Below, one piece after another: positions 34,078-42,382 of a stretch of 48,047 nt of DNA. Position numbers and translations under genes: made by a program. The first letter of the stretch is position 1; the number at the start of each line of letters is the position of its first letter. The DNA is from DASVTR01 sp033855775. GTDB lineage: Bacteria; Acidobacteriota; Blastocatellia; Pyrinomonadales; Pyrinomonadaceae. Location of the stretch: positions 1 through 48,047 of the forward strand of contig JAWVFT010000139.1 of NCBI GenBank assembly GCA_033855775.1, in the 5' to 3' direction. Under the pieces are notes generated by a model. That model was not told the origin of the DNA. It searched no databases and was given only the letters and a program-made list of their open reading frames with translations.

Positions 34078-34159
34078 TGAAGCATCGTCTATAATTGCTT
34101 ATCAAACTTCTGCTCGATAACTTCGCTTGAGGCTCCGCGCTCTGATAATTCTCTTCGCG

Positions 34160-36379
34160 CTATTGACCTGTAAAGCAGCTTCGCGGCTCGGCGAAGGCTT
34201 CCACGCTAACCGGCACGTTATGGCTGACCTGCGAAAGCTGGATTCTTATTTCGAGTCCGCCGACGAGCATGATTGTCAGGAAGGGAACCTTCACGTCGCC
34301 CACCTGGCGATAGTCGCCGAGCTTGCTTCCGCCGCCGTAAATCATCAGCCCCGTCTTCGCGTCAAAGTGTAGCTCGTCTCGTGCGCCGTTGGGCATCGCC
34401 ACCTCAAGTATCTCCACACGGCCCTCGGATGTGTCAATCGCGCCCTTGTACATCATCTCGGAATACATCTCTTTGTACTTCGTGATTTTGTAGAAATCAA
34501 AATCGCGCCGCAGTTCGGCCAACTCCGGCCCCTTATATTCGTAGAAGCCCATCAGTGAATTTTGCACCCACCCGCGCTGGCCGTCGAAGACAGTTCTTAA
34601 CTCTCCCAGATTGGGAATCTCCACAATCATGCTTCTTTTATCGGGAGCCTGCTCGTAGATGACAAGCTTGCCGCTGAGGTTTTGAAAAGGATACGAGCAG
34701 ACGCCGACCGACACGCGATTCTGCAAACGAGAGAGGGCTTCGCGGCCACCGACCGCAGCGATGTAGCGCTCCATGACCGCCTCCGCCTCCGGCGTTGATT
34801 TGAACGCGGGAGCAGGCGCGGGAGCAGGAGCAGTAGCCGTCGCGGCGCTCTTTTCCGTGGCGACGATGGGAGGCGCGCTCGGCGGCGAAGTTTTGACCGT
34901 TATCTCAACTGGCGGCGGCGGCCCGGCGGCGTTTGACGAGTTAGCCTTGGCGCTTTCTTTGTGAAGCTCTATCTGCCTGACGGCCTCTTGCAGTTGCGTG
35001 TCCTCGCCTTTCAAGAGCGCGGCGCGGTCTAGCTTTTTCTCAACGTCCGGTTTGACGCCGACGCCTTCGAGCGTCGCGCCTTCGGATGTTTTGAACCCGG
35101 CCCGCGCATACTCGAACAAGGCTCCGGTCGGCAGCAGCTTGATGTTCGCGCCGAGGACTTGCCCCGCGCTGCGCTCGCCGACAATCAGAGCGCGCCCCGA
35201 TTCCTGCAAGGCCGCCGCCATCACTTCGGCGGTCGAGCCGGAGAGCCTGTCAATCAGGACGACGAGCGGCCCCTTGTAGTTTGACCTTTGCGGAAACGTC
35301 GGGATGGGCAGCCCGCCCGTGCGCGTTCTGATTGTCCCGATGAGTCCGGTCTTATTCGTCAACAGCCCGACGATGCCCGAAGCCATGCCCATCACGCCGC
35401 CCGGATTGCCGCGCAAATCTATGATGAGGCCGGGCGCATCGCGCATGGATTTAATCGTCTCGCAAAGCCTTTCCGCCAGTTGCGGCGTGAAGACCGTGAA
35501 GCGTATGTAGCCCATGTTGTCCGGCAAACGTCTGGCCTCAAGCTCCGTGTATAAAGGCGGGACGTTGCCGAACGACGGCGACAGCGCGCCCTTCAAACGC
35601 TCGCGCTTGACGACGACCTGACGCTCTTTGTTCTCTTCGTCAAGATACTTGAGATGAACGTCCGTTCCCGGCTCGCCTCCAAGATAGTTGACCAGAACTA
35701 TCTGGCGCACTCGCATGTGCAACTCAGGCGAGATGTCCTCTTCCGTTGAAATGTTTTCGAGCGGCAACTGGTCAACGCTTTTAATGATGAAGCCGGGACG
35801 CAATCCGGCCTTCGCGGCGGGGCCGTCCGGGGCAACGCGCGTGAGAACCACTTGCCCGCTTAGGACGCGCACATCAACGCCGATGCCGTTCAACATCTGC
35901 GTCGCCACCTCATTATCGCTCTCCATCTCTTCGGTCAACGTCTCAGCCGCTTCCGTCGCCGTCTCAGCGCCGTCCGCCGTGGTCGTAGACTTTTTCTTCG
36001 ACTTGATGCGCGGAATATTTTCCGGCGGGACAATCGCAAAATGCGACTGCGGTATCTCGTTGAGCATCTGCTGAAGGAGCACGTGCAACTCGAAATCGGT
36101 TTTCGTTTGCGACGCGCGAAAGGAGTAGCGCGAGTAGACCGCAACCCAGTTGACGCCGCCGAAAGTCGGGTCAAAATTTTCTTCGTTGACCGTCCGCCAG
36201 ACGAGTTCAAACGTCTTCTCACGCCGCTCTTGCCCAAGGTCTCTTCTGGGTCTGGCCCGACGCTGAACGGCTGAGCCTTGCGCTCTTGAGCCGCGCTGTT
36301 GAATAGCCAGCGCGCCCGTTGGAAGCAGCAGCAAGAGAGCGAGCGAGAGTGAGGCGATTGGCTTCCTGATGGGCGACAT
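34160..36379 (-). CDS. Tricorn-type S41 peptidase with PDZ and C-terminal domain
   Basis: A 739-residue secreted protease. A signal peptide (about 1-26) is followed by an S41 N-terminal helical domain, a PDZ domain (about 160-260, GIGVDVRVLSGQVVLTRVAPDGPAAKAGLRPGF), the S41 catalytic core (about 285-450) and a C-terminal domain (about 545-739) that resembles the outer-membrane-lipoprotein-sorting beta-sheet of other acidobacterial proteases. Visible are Ser112-His113 in QSHFAIVPP, Ser382 in LSGSTAEVMAAAL and Glu438 in TLEGVGVKPD. Position 25 after Ser382, where CtpA enzymes have the catalytic Lys, is Gln407. The set matches tricorn-type Ser-His-Ser-Glu rather than CtpA Ser-Lys. It should cut proteins in the envelope. 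A roughly 70-residue Pro/Ala linker (about 480-545) joins catalytic and C-terminal parts. Single gene. Confidence 0.88.
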   Translation of the reverse strand: MSPIRKPIASLSLALLLLLPTGALAIQQRGSRAQGSAVQRRARPRRDLGQERREKTFELVWRTVNEENFDPTFGGVNWVAVYSRYSFRASQTKTDFELHVLLQQMLNEIPQSHFAIVPPENIPRIKSKKKSTTTADGAETATEAAETLTEEMESDNEVATQMLNGIGVDVRVLSGQVVLTRVAPDGPAAKAGLRPGFIIKSVDQLPLENISTEEDISPELHMRVRQIVLVNYLGGEPGTDVHLKYLDEENKERQVVVKRERLKGALSPSFGNVPPLYTELEARRLPDNMGYIRFTVFTPQLAERLCETIKSMRDAPGLIIDLRGNPGGVMGMASGIVGLLTNKTGLIGTIRTRTGGLPIPTFPQRSNYKGPLVVLIDRLSGSTAEVMAAALQESGRALIVGERSAGQVLGANIKLLPTGALFEYARAGFKTSEGATLEGVGVKPDVEKKLDRAALLKGEDTQLQEAVRQIELHKESAKANSSNAAGPPPPVEITVKTSPPSAPPIVATEKSAATATAPAPAPAPAFKSTPEAEAVMERYIAAVGGREALSRLQNRVSVGVCSYPFQNLSGKLVIYEQAPDKRSMIVEIPNLGELRTVFDGQRGWVQNSLMGFYEYKGPELAELRRDFDFYKITKYKEMYSEMMYKGAIDTSEGRVEILEVAMPNGARDELHFDAKTGLMIYGGGSKLGDYRQVGDVKVPFLTIMLVGGLEIRIQLSQVSHNVPVSVEAFAEPRSCFTGQ

Positions 36380-36443
36380 GTTTTTTCTAGTCTACTTTGT
36401 TCGATGCTGTGAGAGCTTATTGGCGCGCTGCCTCGGAGCTTGC

Positions 36444-39400
36444 CTAAGACTGTCTTGAGCGTTCAGATAGGTTGGCCACAATCGCCACCAGTTCGGTCAC
36501 TTCCACAGGCTTCGGCAGATGCATCTGGTAGCCTGAGCGCAGGACGCGCAGGCGGTCTTCGGTTCTCGCGTAGGCCGTCAAGGCCACAGCCGGGACGCGC
36601 CCGCCTTGCTCCGGCGCGAGCGCTCTGACTCTGCGGATTAGCTCGTAGCCGTCTTCGCCGGGCATCCCAATGTCGCTGACGAGCACGTCGGGCTGAACTC
36701 GTTCGATGAGGGCGAGGGCTTCAAAGACTGAGGCGGCGGTCGTCACTTGCGCCCCGCAGCGTCCGAGCACGATGCCGAGCAACTCGCGCGTGTCGGCTTC
36801 ATCGTCAACCACTAAGACTTTCAATCCGTCCAACTTCTCCGGGCAATCCGGCGCAGGCGCGTCGTCGGAGGCTTTCGGATGCGCGCGCACTTCACCCGCG
36901 CCCGATTCATAGACGGTCAACAGCGGCAGCATCACCGTGAAGGTCGAGCCGCTGCCTTCGCCGTGGCTCTCGGCGCGCACCGTGCCGCCATGCAGTTCGA
37001 CCAGATGACGGACGATGGCTAAGCCGAGGCCGAGGCCGCCGTGCTCGCGCGTCGTGCTCTGGTCAGCCTGCCGGAAACGTTCGAAGACGTGCGGCAGAAA
37101 CTTCGCGTCGATGCCAAAGCCCGTGTCGCTGACGGCTATCTCGATGTGCGAGTTGACGCGTTCGAACCGCACCTGCACGCGCCCGCCCCTGGGCGTAAAC
37201 TTGATGGCGTTGGAGAGCAGGTTCCAGACCACTTGCTGCATTCGCGCAGGGTCTCCGGCGATGGAGCTAATGCCTGTGTCCATCACTTTCTGAATCCGCA
37301 CGCCCTTGGCTTCGGCTGCGGGACGCAAGGCTTCTATCGCCGCTCCGATGAAAGAGGCCGGGTCAATCTGTCGCACGTCGAGGCGCAGCTTGCCTGTGAT
37401 GATGCGCGACACGTCGAGCAGGTCGTCAATCAGTTGCGACTGCGAGCGCGCATTGCGTTCGATAGTCTCAAGCGCGCCGCGCGCCCCCTGCTCATCCAGT
37501 TGGCCCGCGCGCAGAAGGTAAGCCCAACCGAGCATCGCCGTCAAAGGCGTGCGCAGTTCATGCGAGATGGTCGCCAGAAATTCGTCCTTCAGGCGGCTGG
37601 CCTCTTCGGCTGCGTGGCGCGCTGCCTGCGCTTCGCGGTAGAGGCGCGCGTTCTCGATAGCGTTGGCGGCGCGGCGCGCGATGTCTTCGGCGAAGGCAAG
37701 GTCGGAAGGGCCGTAGCGGCGGCCCGATTCGGCTAAGACGAACGTCATCGCCCCAAGCGTTCTGCCTTGAACGGAGAGCGGCACGATCATCGCCGACGTG
37801 AAGCCTATGTCGCGCATGATGCGCAAGTGCTCTTCATCTATCGCCGCCGCCGCCAGCATCTCGTCCGGTATCTCCGTGTAGAGTTCCGCTTCGCCTGTGC
37901 GCAACACATTCGGCACGCCTCGTGGAGCGTCCATGTCAACCGGGTACCGGCGTTGCAGTTCGCTCGCCCATTCCACTTTCGCGGGGTCTGCGTGAGCGAC
38001 CGCCAGACGGACAAGCTCGCCGTCTTCTCCGGTCATATCGACGGCGCACCAATCGGCCAGGTCCGGGACGGCCAGCCGGGCCACCTGCGCGAGTGTCTGC
38101 TGGTAGTCGAGCGTGGAAGCAATCACGCGGCTGGCTTCGGCGAGATAGTGTGCGCGCCGCTCCGCGTCCTCCGCTTCGGAGCGCAAGCGGCTCTGCTCTT
38201 CGTATAACTCCGTGCTGCTGATGGCCGAGCCCGCGAGATTGGCCAGAGCCGTGGCGACGCGCACTTCCGTCTCGTTGAATTGATGAGGGGCGCGGTAATA
38301 GAACGTCAGCGTGCCGGAGTTAACGCCGTGAATCCGTAGCGGCACGGCGAGCAACGACTCGATGCCTTCGGCTTGATAGACGGCTTGCCGCTCCGACAGG
38401 ATTGGCGCTTGCTTTATATCGCCCGCGATGACGGGCCGCTCCAACAGCATCGGCGTGTTCTCCACGTCCGGCACGCTTTGCTTGTGATAACTCTCCGATA
38501 GTCCGTCATGAGAGACAACGCGCCATGATTGCGAGGCCGCGTCGAGTCTCCAAATGGCGTAAGCATCGGCAGCGATGAGGCGGCGTGAAAGGTTTAGAAC
38601 AGCGGGCTGCACGGCATCGAGCGCGGGCGAGCCGAGCAGCAGACCCGAAGCTTCGACCAGCAACGTCAACCGCTCTTCGACGCTGCGTTGAAGTTGAAGC
38701 GCTTCTTCCGCCGCGGCGCGAGCCGACTGCTCAAGCGTCAACAGCCGGTCGCGCTCCTCTTCAACCAGCTTGCGCTCCGTGATGTCTTCGTGCATCAGCA
38801 CCACTTCGCGCACAAGACCCGCCGCGTCCTTCACGGGATAAATGAAAGCTCTCACCCAACGTCGCGGCTGTTGATGACGGCTGCGCTCAGGGATGGTTTC
38901 CTCCGGGTCGTACATAATCGCCGGAATCGCCGTCGCTTCGCCGCCGAAACCTTTAAGGAGATAAGGCATCACGCCTTTGACGACGAGTTGCTCGTCTTCC
39001 AGCATGTTGTAATCGGCGAGTTGTTCGAGCGTCACGCCCCACAGTTGTTCCCATGCGCGGTTGACTTTGAGCGTGCGGCCGTCAGGCGAGAGCATCTGGA
39101 TGCTGAAGGGAGCTTGCTCGATGAGCGAGCGCGAGTGCGTCTCTGAGATGCGCAGTTGTTCATCGTCAAGCCGTCGTCTCGTCTCATCGCGCGCGACTTT
39201 GACGAACCCGCTCAAGTTTCCGGCCTCGTCCCTGAGCGGCGTCACGATGCCGCTCGCCCAGAACCGCGAGCCGTCCTTGCGCAAGTGCCAGCGTTCGTCT
39301 TCGGCGCGTCCTTCGGTCGCAGCCTTGGACAGTTCCCACTCCGGCGCGCGGCGCGCGATGTCCTCCGGCGTGAAGAGGACGGCGGCGTTCTGCCCTAAGA

Positions 39401-39581
39401 TTTCCGCCTCCGCGTAGCCGAAGATATGCTCCGCGCCGACGTTCCAACTGACCACCAAGCCTTCGCTGTCGGTCGCAAAGATAGCGTAGTCTTTGACGCT
39501 CTCCACCATCAGGCGGAACATCTCTTCCGCTCCCGGCTGGCTCTCTTGTCGCGCGCCGCCCTGTGTTCGTTCCTTCAACAT
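36444..39581 (-). CDS. Hybrid sensor histidine kinase (PAS-PAS-GAF-GAF-HisKA-HATPase-REC)
   Basis: A 1045-residue cytoplasmic kinase without membrane segments. Domains in order, with approximate residues: PAS 1 (20-135, MVESVKDYAIFATDSEGLVVSWNVGAEHIFGY), PAS 2 (147-270), a linking coiled coil (270-300), GAF 1 (305-465), GAF 2 (490-650), HisKA with His674 in ATISHELRTPLTAMLG, HATPase_c (about 780-890, with N-box NLLSNAIKFTPRGG and GLGLGLAIVRHLVELHGG), and a C-terminal receiver (about 920-1040) with the acidic pair in VVDDEAD and phosphorylation site Asp970 in VLVSDIGMPG. It should sense small ligands or redox state and pass phosphate from His674 to Asp970 and then to an unlinked partner; no separate regulator is adjacent. 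The ATG at 39581 has only a weak ribosome site. Confidence 0.93.
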   Translation of the reverse strand: MLKERTQGGARQESQPGAEEMFRLMVESVKDYAIFATDSEGLVVSWNVGAEHIFGYAEAEILGQNAAVLFTPEDIARRAPEWELSKAATEGRAEDERWHLRKDGSRFWASGIVTPLRDEAGNLSGFVKVARDETRRRLDDEQLRISETHSRSLIEQAPFSIQMLSPDGRTLKVNRAWEQLWGVTLEQLADYNMLEDEQLVVKGVMPYLLKGFGGEATAIPAIMYDPEETIPERSRHQQPRRWVRAFIYPVKDAAGLVREVVLMHEDITERKLVEEERDRLLTLEQSARAAAEEALQLQRSVEERLTLLVEASGLLLGSPALDAVQPAVLNLSRRLIAADAYAIWRLDAASQSWRVVSHDGLSESYHKQSVPDVENTPMLLERPVIAGDIKQAPILSERQAVYQAEGIESLLAVPLRIHGVNSGTLTFYYRAPHQFNETEVRVATALANLAGSAISSTELYEEQSRLRSEAEDAERRAHYLAEASRVIASTLDYQQTLAQVARLAVPDLADWCAVDMTGEDGELVRLAVAHADPAKVEWASELQRRYPVDMDAPRGVPNVLRTGEAELYTEIPDEMLAAAAIDEEHLRIMRDIGFTSAMIVPLSVQGRTLGAMTFVLAESGRRYGPSDLAFAEDIARRAANAIENARLYREAQAARHAAEEASRLKDEFLATISHELRTPLTAMLGWAYLLRAGQLDEQGARGALETIERNARSQSQLIDDLLDVSRIITGKLRLDVRQIDPASFIGAAIEALRPAAEAKGVRIQKVMDTGISSIAGDPARMQQVVWNLLSNAIKFTPRGGRVQVRFERVNSHIEIAVSDTGFGIDAKFLPHVFERFRQADQSTTREHGGLGLGLAIVRHLVELHGGTVRAESHGEGSGSTFTVMLPLLTVYESGAGEVRAHPKASDDAPAPDCPEKLDGLKVLVVDDEADTRELLGIVLGRCGAQVTTAASVFEALALIERVQPDVLVSDIGMPGEDGYELIRRVRALAPEQGGRVPAVALTAYARTEDRLRVLRSGYQMHLPKPVEVTELVAIVANLSERSRQS

Positions 39582-39750
39582 CGGATAATTACTCGCTTTG
39601 AATTGATAAATGGATGCTCCGCGCCGCCGGAGAGTTGAACGTTGAGCGCTTTTGGGGGGAAAGCCTTCTTAGAATTTAGCAGAAAGAGTTGAGAAAGAGT
39701 ATCTTATGCGAGAGCGGCGGCGACGCAAATCACCGGGAGGATAGCAACAG

Positions 39751-40239
39751 ATGGGAAGCAAAGACAAATTCACGACGGAAGAGTGGCGGAGCTTAATCAA
39801 GGCTCCGATGCTGGTCAGCTATGCTGTGGCCGGAGCGGCTCCGAGCGGCGAGGACGGCTTTATACAGGAGATGTCGGCGGTCGCCGATGCCATCATCGCG
39901 GGCGGCGAGCAGGCTGCGAAAGACTCTCTGCTCGAAGCGGTCGTCGCAGACATTCTGGCCAACGCGCAGGACGAACTGCGCGGCCCGACCGAAAGCATCT
40001 CCGTCAAGGAAATTAAAGACCGCGCGTTAGACAACTGCCGCAGCGCCGCTGCGATTGCGCAGGCGAAGGCCGGAGCGGAAGAGGCCGACGAGTACAAGCG
40101 TTGGTTGCTGGCGGTGGCCGAAAGGGTCGCGGCGGCTGCCAAAGAGGGCGGCTTCTTCGGCTTCGGCGCAACGCAGGTGAGCGAAAGCGAAACGGCAACC
40201 ATCAACGAAATTGCGAACGCGCTCGGCACAACACAGTAG
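39751..40239 (+). CDS. Conserved helical protein of unknown function
   Basis: A 162-residue cytoplasmic protein, helical throughout (FTTEEWRSLIKAPMLVSYAVAGAAPSGEDGFIQEMSAVADAIIAGG, SLLEAVVADILANAQ, IKDRALDNCRSAAAIAQAKAGAEEADEYKRWLLAVAERVAAAAKEGGFFGFGATQVSESETATINEIANAL). The W-x-x-L-x-x-AP-x-x-V opening and the F/W-G-x-G near the end occur in a family found in cyanobacteria and soil bacteria with no known role. No signal peptide or cysteine pattern. The start has GGAGG 15 bases upstream. It is divergent from the hybrid histidine kinase gene and convergent with the LRR gene. Confidence 0.6.
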   Translation: MGSKDKFTTEEWRSLIKAPMLVSYAVAGAAPSGEDGFIQEMSAVADAIIAGGEQAAKDSLLEAVVADILANAQDELRGPTESISVKEIKDRALDNCRSAAAIAQAKAGAEEADEYKRWLLAVAERVAAAAKEGGFFGFGATQVSESETATINEIANALGTTQ

Positions 40240-40304
40240 TCGAGCCAAACGAGTAGCAGGCAGCAGAAGAAGAAGAGCGAAGCCGTCGCGCCGCGCCTCT
40301 CCGC

Positions 40305-40916
40305 TCAGGTCGTTTCGCTGAAGCTCAATCGAGGCAGAGCGCGCTGTAACTCCTGCGCTCCGGCGTCGCTGATTTTCGAGCCGCCAATCAGCAACGTTTC
40401 CAGCTTAACCAGAACCTTCAGATGAGCTAAGCCAGCATCGCTCACTTCCGTCTTGAACAAGCTCAACTTCTTCAGTTGGGTCATGGATTTGAGATGAACC
40501 AGACCGGCATCGCTAACTTTCGTCCCGCCTATGAGAAGCGTTTGAAGTTGCTTCAAATTTTTCAACTGCGCCAGGCCACGGTCACTCAGTTGAGTGCGAA
40601 ACAGATTCAGCGTTTGAAGGTTGACCAGATTCTTCAGGTGGGCCGCGCCCTCGTCGCCGATTTGCGTCAGCCGCAGATCGAGCGTCCGCAGGCTCTTAAA
40701 CTTCTTGAGGATTGCCAAATCCGCATCCGTGACCTGCGTGCCGTGTAGGTCAACCTTGATGATTGGCTTGCCGGGAAAGGCTTCGTCGCGTTCGACCTTG
40801 CCGCCCAATCTTGTAATCTCGGCGACGGCGCGCTCCTGCGCGTCAACCCCTGCATACGCCGCACAAGCCGAAGCCAGCAACAACATCAGCGACAGGCCAA
40901 GCTTTTTGTAGTTCAT
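40305..40916 (-). CDS. Secreted leucine-rich repeat protein
   Basis: A protein of about 203 residues with a signal peptide (MNYKKLGLSLMLLLASACAAYAG). The mature part is made of leucine-rich repeats about 24 residues long of the plant F-box/planctomycete type: VDLHGTQVTDADLAILKKFKS, LDLRLTQIGDEGAAHLKNLVN, and onwards, each with the G/R-T-x-V/I-S/T-D-x-G-L-x-x-L pattern (about six units). Such repeats form a curved binding surface for a protein partner. The ATG at 40916 has a GGAGG ribosome site five bases before it; a TTG at 40928 is a less likely start. It is exported and probably periplasmic or surface. No neighbour explains the partner. Confidence 0.85.
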   Translation of the reverse strand: MNYKKLGLSLMLLLASACAAYAGVDAQERAVAEITRLGGKVERDEAFPGKPIIKVDLHGTQVTDADLAILKKFKSLRTLDLRLTQIGDEGAAHLKNLVNLQTLNLFRTQLSDRGLAQLKNLKQLQTLLIGGTKVSDAGLVHLKSMTQLKKLSLFKTEVSDAGLAHLKVLVKLETLLIGGSKISDAGAQELQRALPRLSFSETT

Positions 40917-41062
40917 TAATTCCTCCAATTGGATTCGTCATCGTCTCAGGACTTGATAGACCGGAACAGGCGCCGTAGCGCGAGCGCTCTATGCAAGAGC
41001 CGCATCAAACTTAGTGTTGATGCTTAACGCGCGTTTCTCATCCAAAGTTCCCAGGACGGCAA

Positions 41063-41602
41063 TCATCCAGACTGGCGGGCTGAGGCCGCAAGCCACGACT
41101 CACGGCTGATGCCGTAGATTAGAACATCCATTCCCATCACTTCCGTTCGGCCTTCGACCTGCTCGCCCAACCGCTCCGCCACTTTGATTGAGCCGATGTT
41201 GTCCGAGTGTATAAGACTGATGACATGCTCTCTGTCCATCTCCGTGAACGCATAGCCCAAAACCTTTCGCGCGCCCTCCGTCGCGTAGCCTTTCCCCCAA
41301 CTCTCGCGCGCCAGCGTCCAGCCAATCTCGAACCCCGGCCATCCCGCCGGATATTGCAAGCCCAAACGCCCGATTAAGCGTCCGCTGGCTTTCTCTTCCA
41401 GGACCCAATAGCCGTAGCCTCTGAGTTGCCAGTGACCGACGAGGAACGCCATGTGCCGCCACGCTTCGAGCCTTGAGAAAGGCTTCCCGCTCAGATAGCG
41501 CATCACTTCCGGGTCGGCGCAGATGCGCGCATACTCCTCAAAATCGCTCTCTCGCCACATACGCAAGACCAGCCGCTCTGTTTCCAAAGTCACTTCATTC
41601 AT
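41063..41602 (-). CDS. RimJ/RimL-type GNAT acetyltransferase
   Basis: A 179-residue GNAT protein of the RimJ/RimL group. Visible: LETERLVLRMWRESDFEEYARICADPEVMRYLSGKPFSRLEAWRHM, the strand region YGYWVLEEKASGRLIGRLGLQYPAGWPGFEIGWTL, and the acetyl-CoA loop ESWGKGYATEGARKVLGYAF followed by HVISLIHSDNIGSIKVAERLGEQVEG. These enzymes acetylate N-termini of ribosomal proteins or small amines. Full length for the family. The start at 41602 has no strong ribosome site. Single gene, divergent from the pectin locus region. Confidence 0.9.
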   Translation of the reverse strand: MNEVTLETERLVLRMWRESDFEEYARICADPEVMRYLSGKPFSRLEAWRHMAFLVGHWQLRGYGYWVLEEKASGRLIGRLGLQYPAGWPGFEIGWTLARESWGKGYATEGARKVLGYAFTEMDREHVISLIHSDNIGSIKVAERLGEQVEGRTEVMGMDVLIYGISRESWLAASARQSG

Positions 41603-41786
41603 GCGCTCATTGTAACCTGAAGCCGCCGCCGTTTTGCATGAGTTGGAGAATGAGTTTAGAGGTGGCGTGCTCGTTTAAAAAAGAGAAGAGAGCCGCGCGT
41701 TTTCGTTAGTTTCGGCGTTCGGAGAGACGAAGAGGAAATCGCTGAAAAGCTTTTTGGACGAACATTTAGTCAGGCAGTTCGGGTAA

Positions 41787-41797
41787 TTGGTCTTACC
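41787..41797. promoter_or_regulatory. Candidate GntR-type operator, site 1
   Basis: TTGGTCTTACC, of the form TTGGT-N3-ACC used by several GntR-family repressors such as PdhR. Flanking it is a second inverted repeat GGGTAA-N6-TTACCC (41781-41798). It lies just upstream of the sigma70-like -35 box at 41835. Confidence 0.4.
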
Positions 41798-41834
41798 CTT
41801 TAAAATAAATCCCGCAAATGGTCAAAAGTTTATC

Positions 41835-41862
41835 TTGACAAAACTTAATGTCTGGCTAATAA
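41835..41862 (+). promoter_or_regulatory. Sigma70-type promoter
   Basis: TTGACA (41835-41840), a 16-base spacer, then TAATAA (41857-41862, within TAATAAT). This is the closest match to consensus seen in the window and points to the pectin locus. Function is inferred from consensus only; it lies about 510 bases before the receptor start. Confidence 0.55.
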
Positions 41863-42088
41863 TGCTCGGCATCTTCGAGGCGGGCACGGCTCATCGCTTG
41901 ATTCAAAGGTCATACCCTTTCGCTTCAAGCTTGCTATCTCAAGCGGAGATGCCAATTCTGATAAAGCTTTGGGATAACTTGCCGGATGGCGCGGCTTATC
42001 GGGATTTATGGAAGTTCGCTTGAACAGCGCAACCAACATCTTGTTTGCGGCTCCTCGAAGTTACACCGCACCGGACAGCGTTAGTTAA

Positions 42089-42100
42089 TTGGTTTAACCA
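42089..42100. promoter_or_regulatory. Candidate GntR-type operator, site 2
   Basis: TTGGTTTAACCA, with an exact inverted repeat TGGTT-T-AACCA (42090-42100). It has the same TTGGT-N3-ACC core and AATT flank as site 1. It is about 230 bases downstream of the promoter, inside the leader. Confidence 0.45.
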
Positions 42101-42370
42101 GTAAGATGTCGCCCTGTTGTGACGTGAGGGGTTCCGGCTCAAAGGGCGTGCGTGCTACCAGACGCGCGGCTTCCGTTTTCCTGAAAGCGAGCGCGAACAT
42201 GGTTTCCTTCACGCATTCGTCAAAGCGTTTCTGAACCAAGCTACTCAAATTTAAGAACCGGCAAGAGAGCCGACGCGCTGTAACATTGGATTCCGCTTCG
42301 GGCGTCACGGCGCACATTAACACCCTGATTTGCTGGCATGTCAACGATGCCATTTAGAGGAAAGGACAAA

Positions 42371-42382
42371 CTGATGCATCAG
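42371..42382. promoter_or_regulatory. Palindrome over the receptor start codon
   Basis: CTGATGCATCAG is a perfect 12-bp palindrome containing the ATG at 42374. It could be chance, since ATGCAT is self-complementary, or it could bind a regulator or form mRNA structure that affects initiation. Confidence 0.25.

Larger units (their letters stand above)
41603..42373. promoter_or_regulatory. Long upstream control region of the pectin-use locus
   Basis: About 770 bases without a supported protein; the frames at 41787-42023 and 42081-42353 have no ribosome site or family content. AT content is raised between about 41690 and 41880. The strongest signals are a TTGACA/TAATAA promoter at 41835-41862 and two TTGGT-N3-ACC-type palindromes at 41787-41797 and 42089-42100. 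The mRNA leader would be about 500 bases. Confidence 0.5.

Noticed and set aside
41787..42353. Small frames in the upstream region of the pectin locus as hidden genes or pseudogenes
   Set aside because: No ribosome sites, no similarity to known families, and the strongest features of the region are promoter and operator-like.
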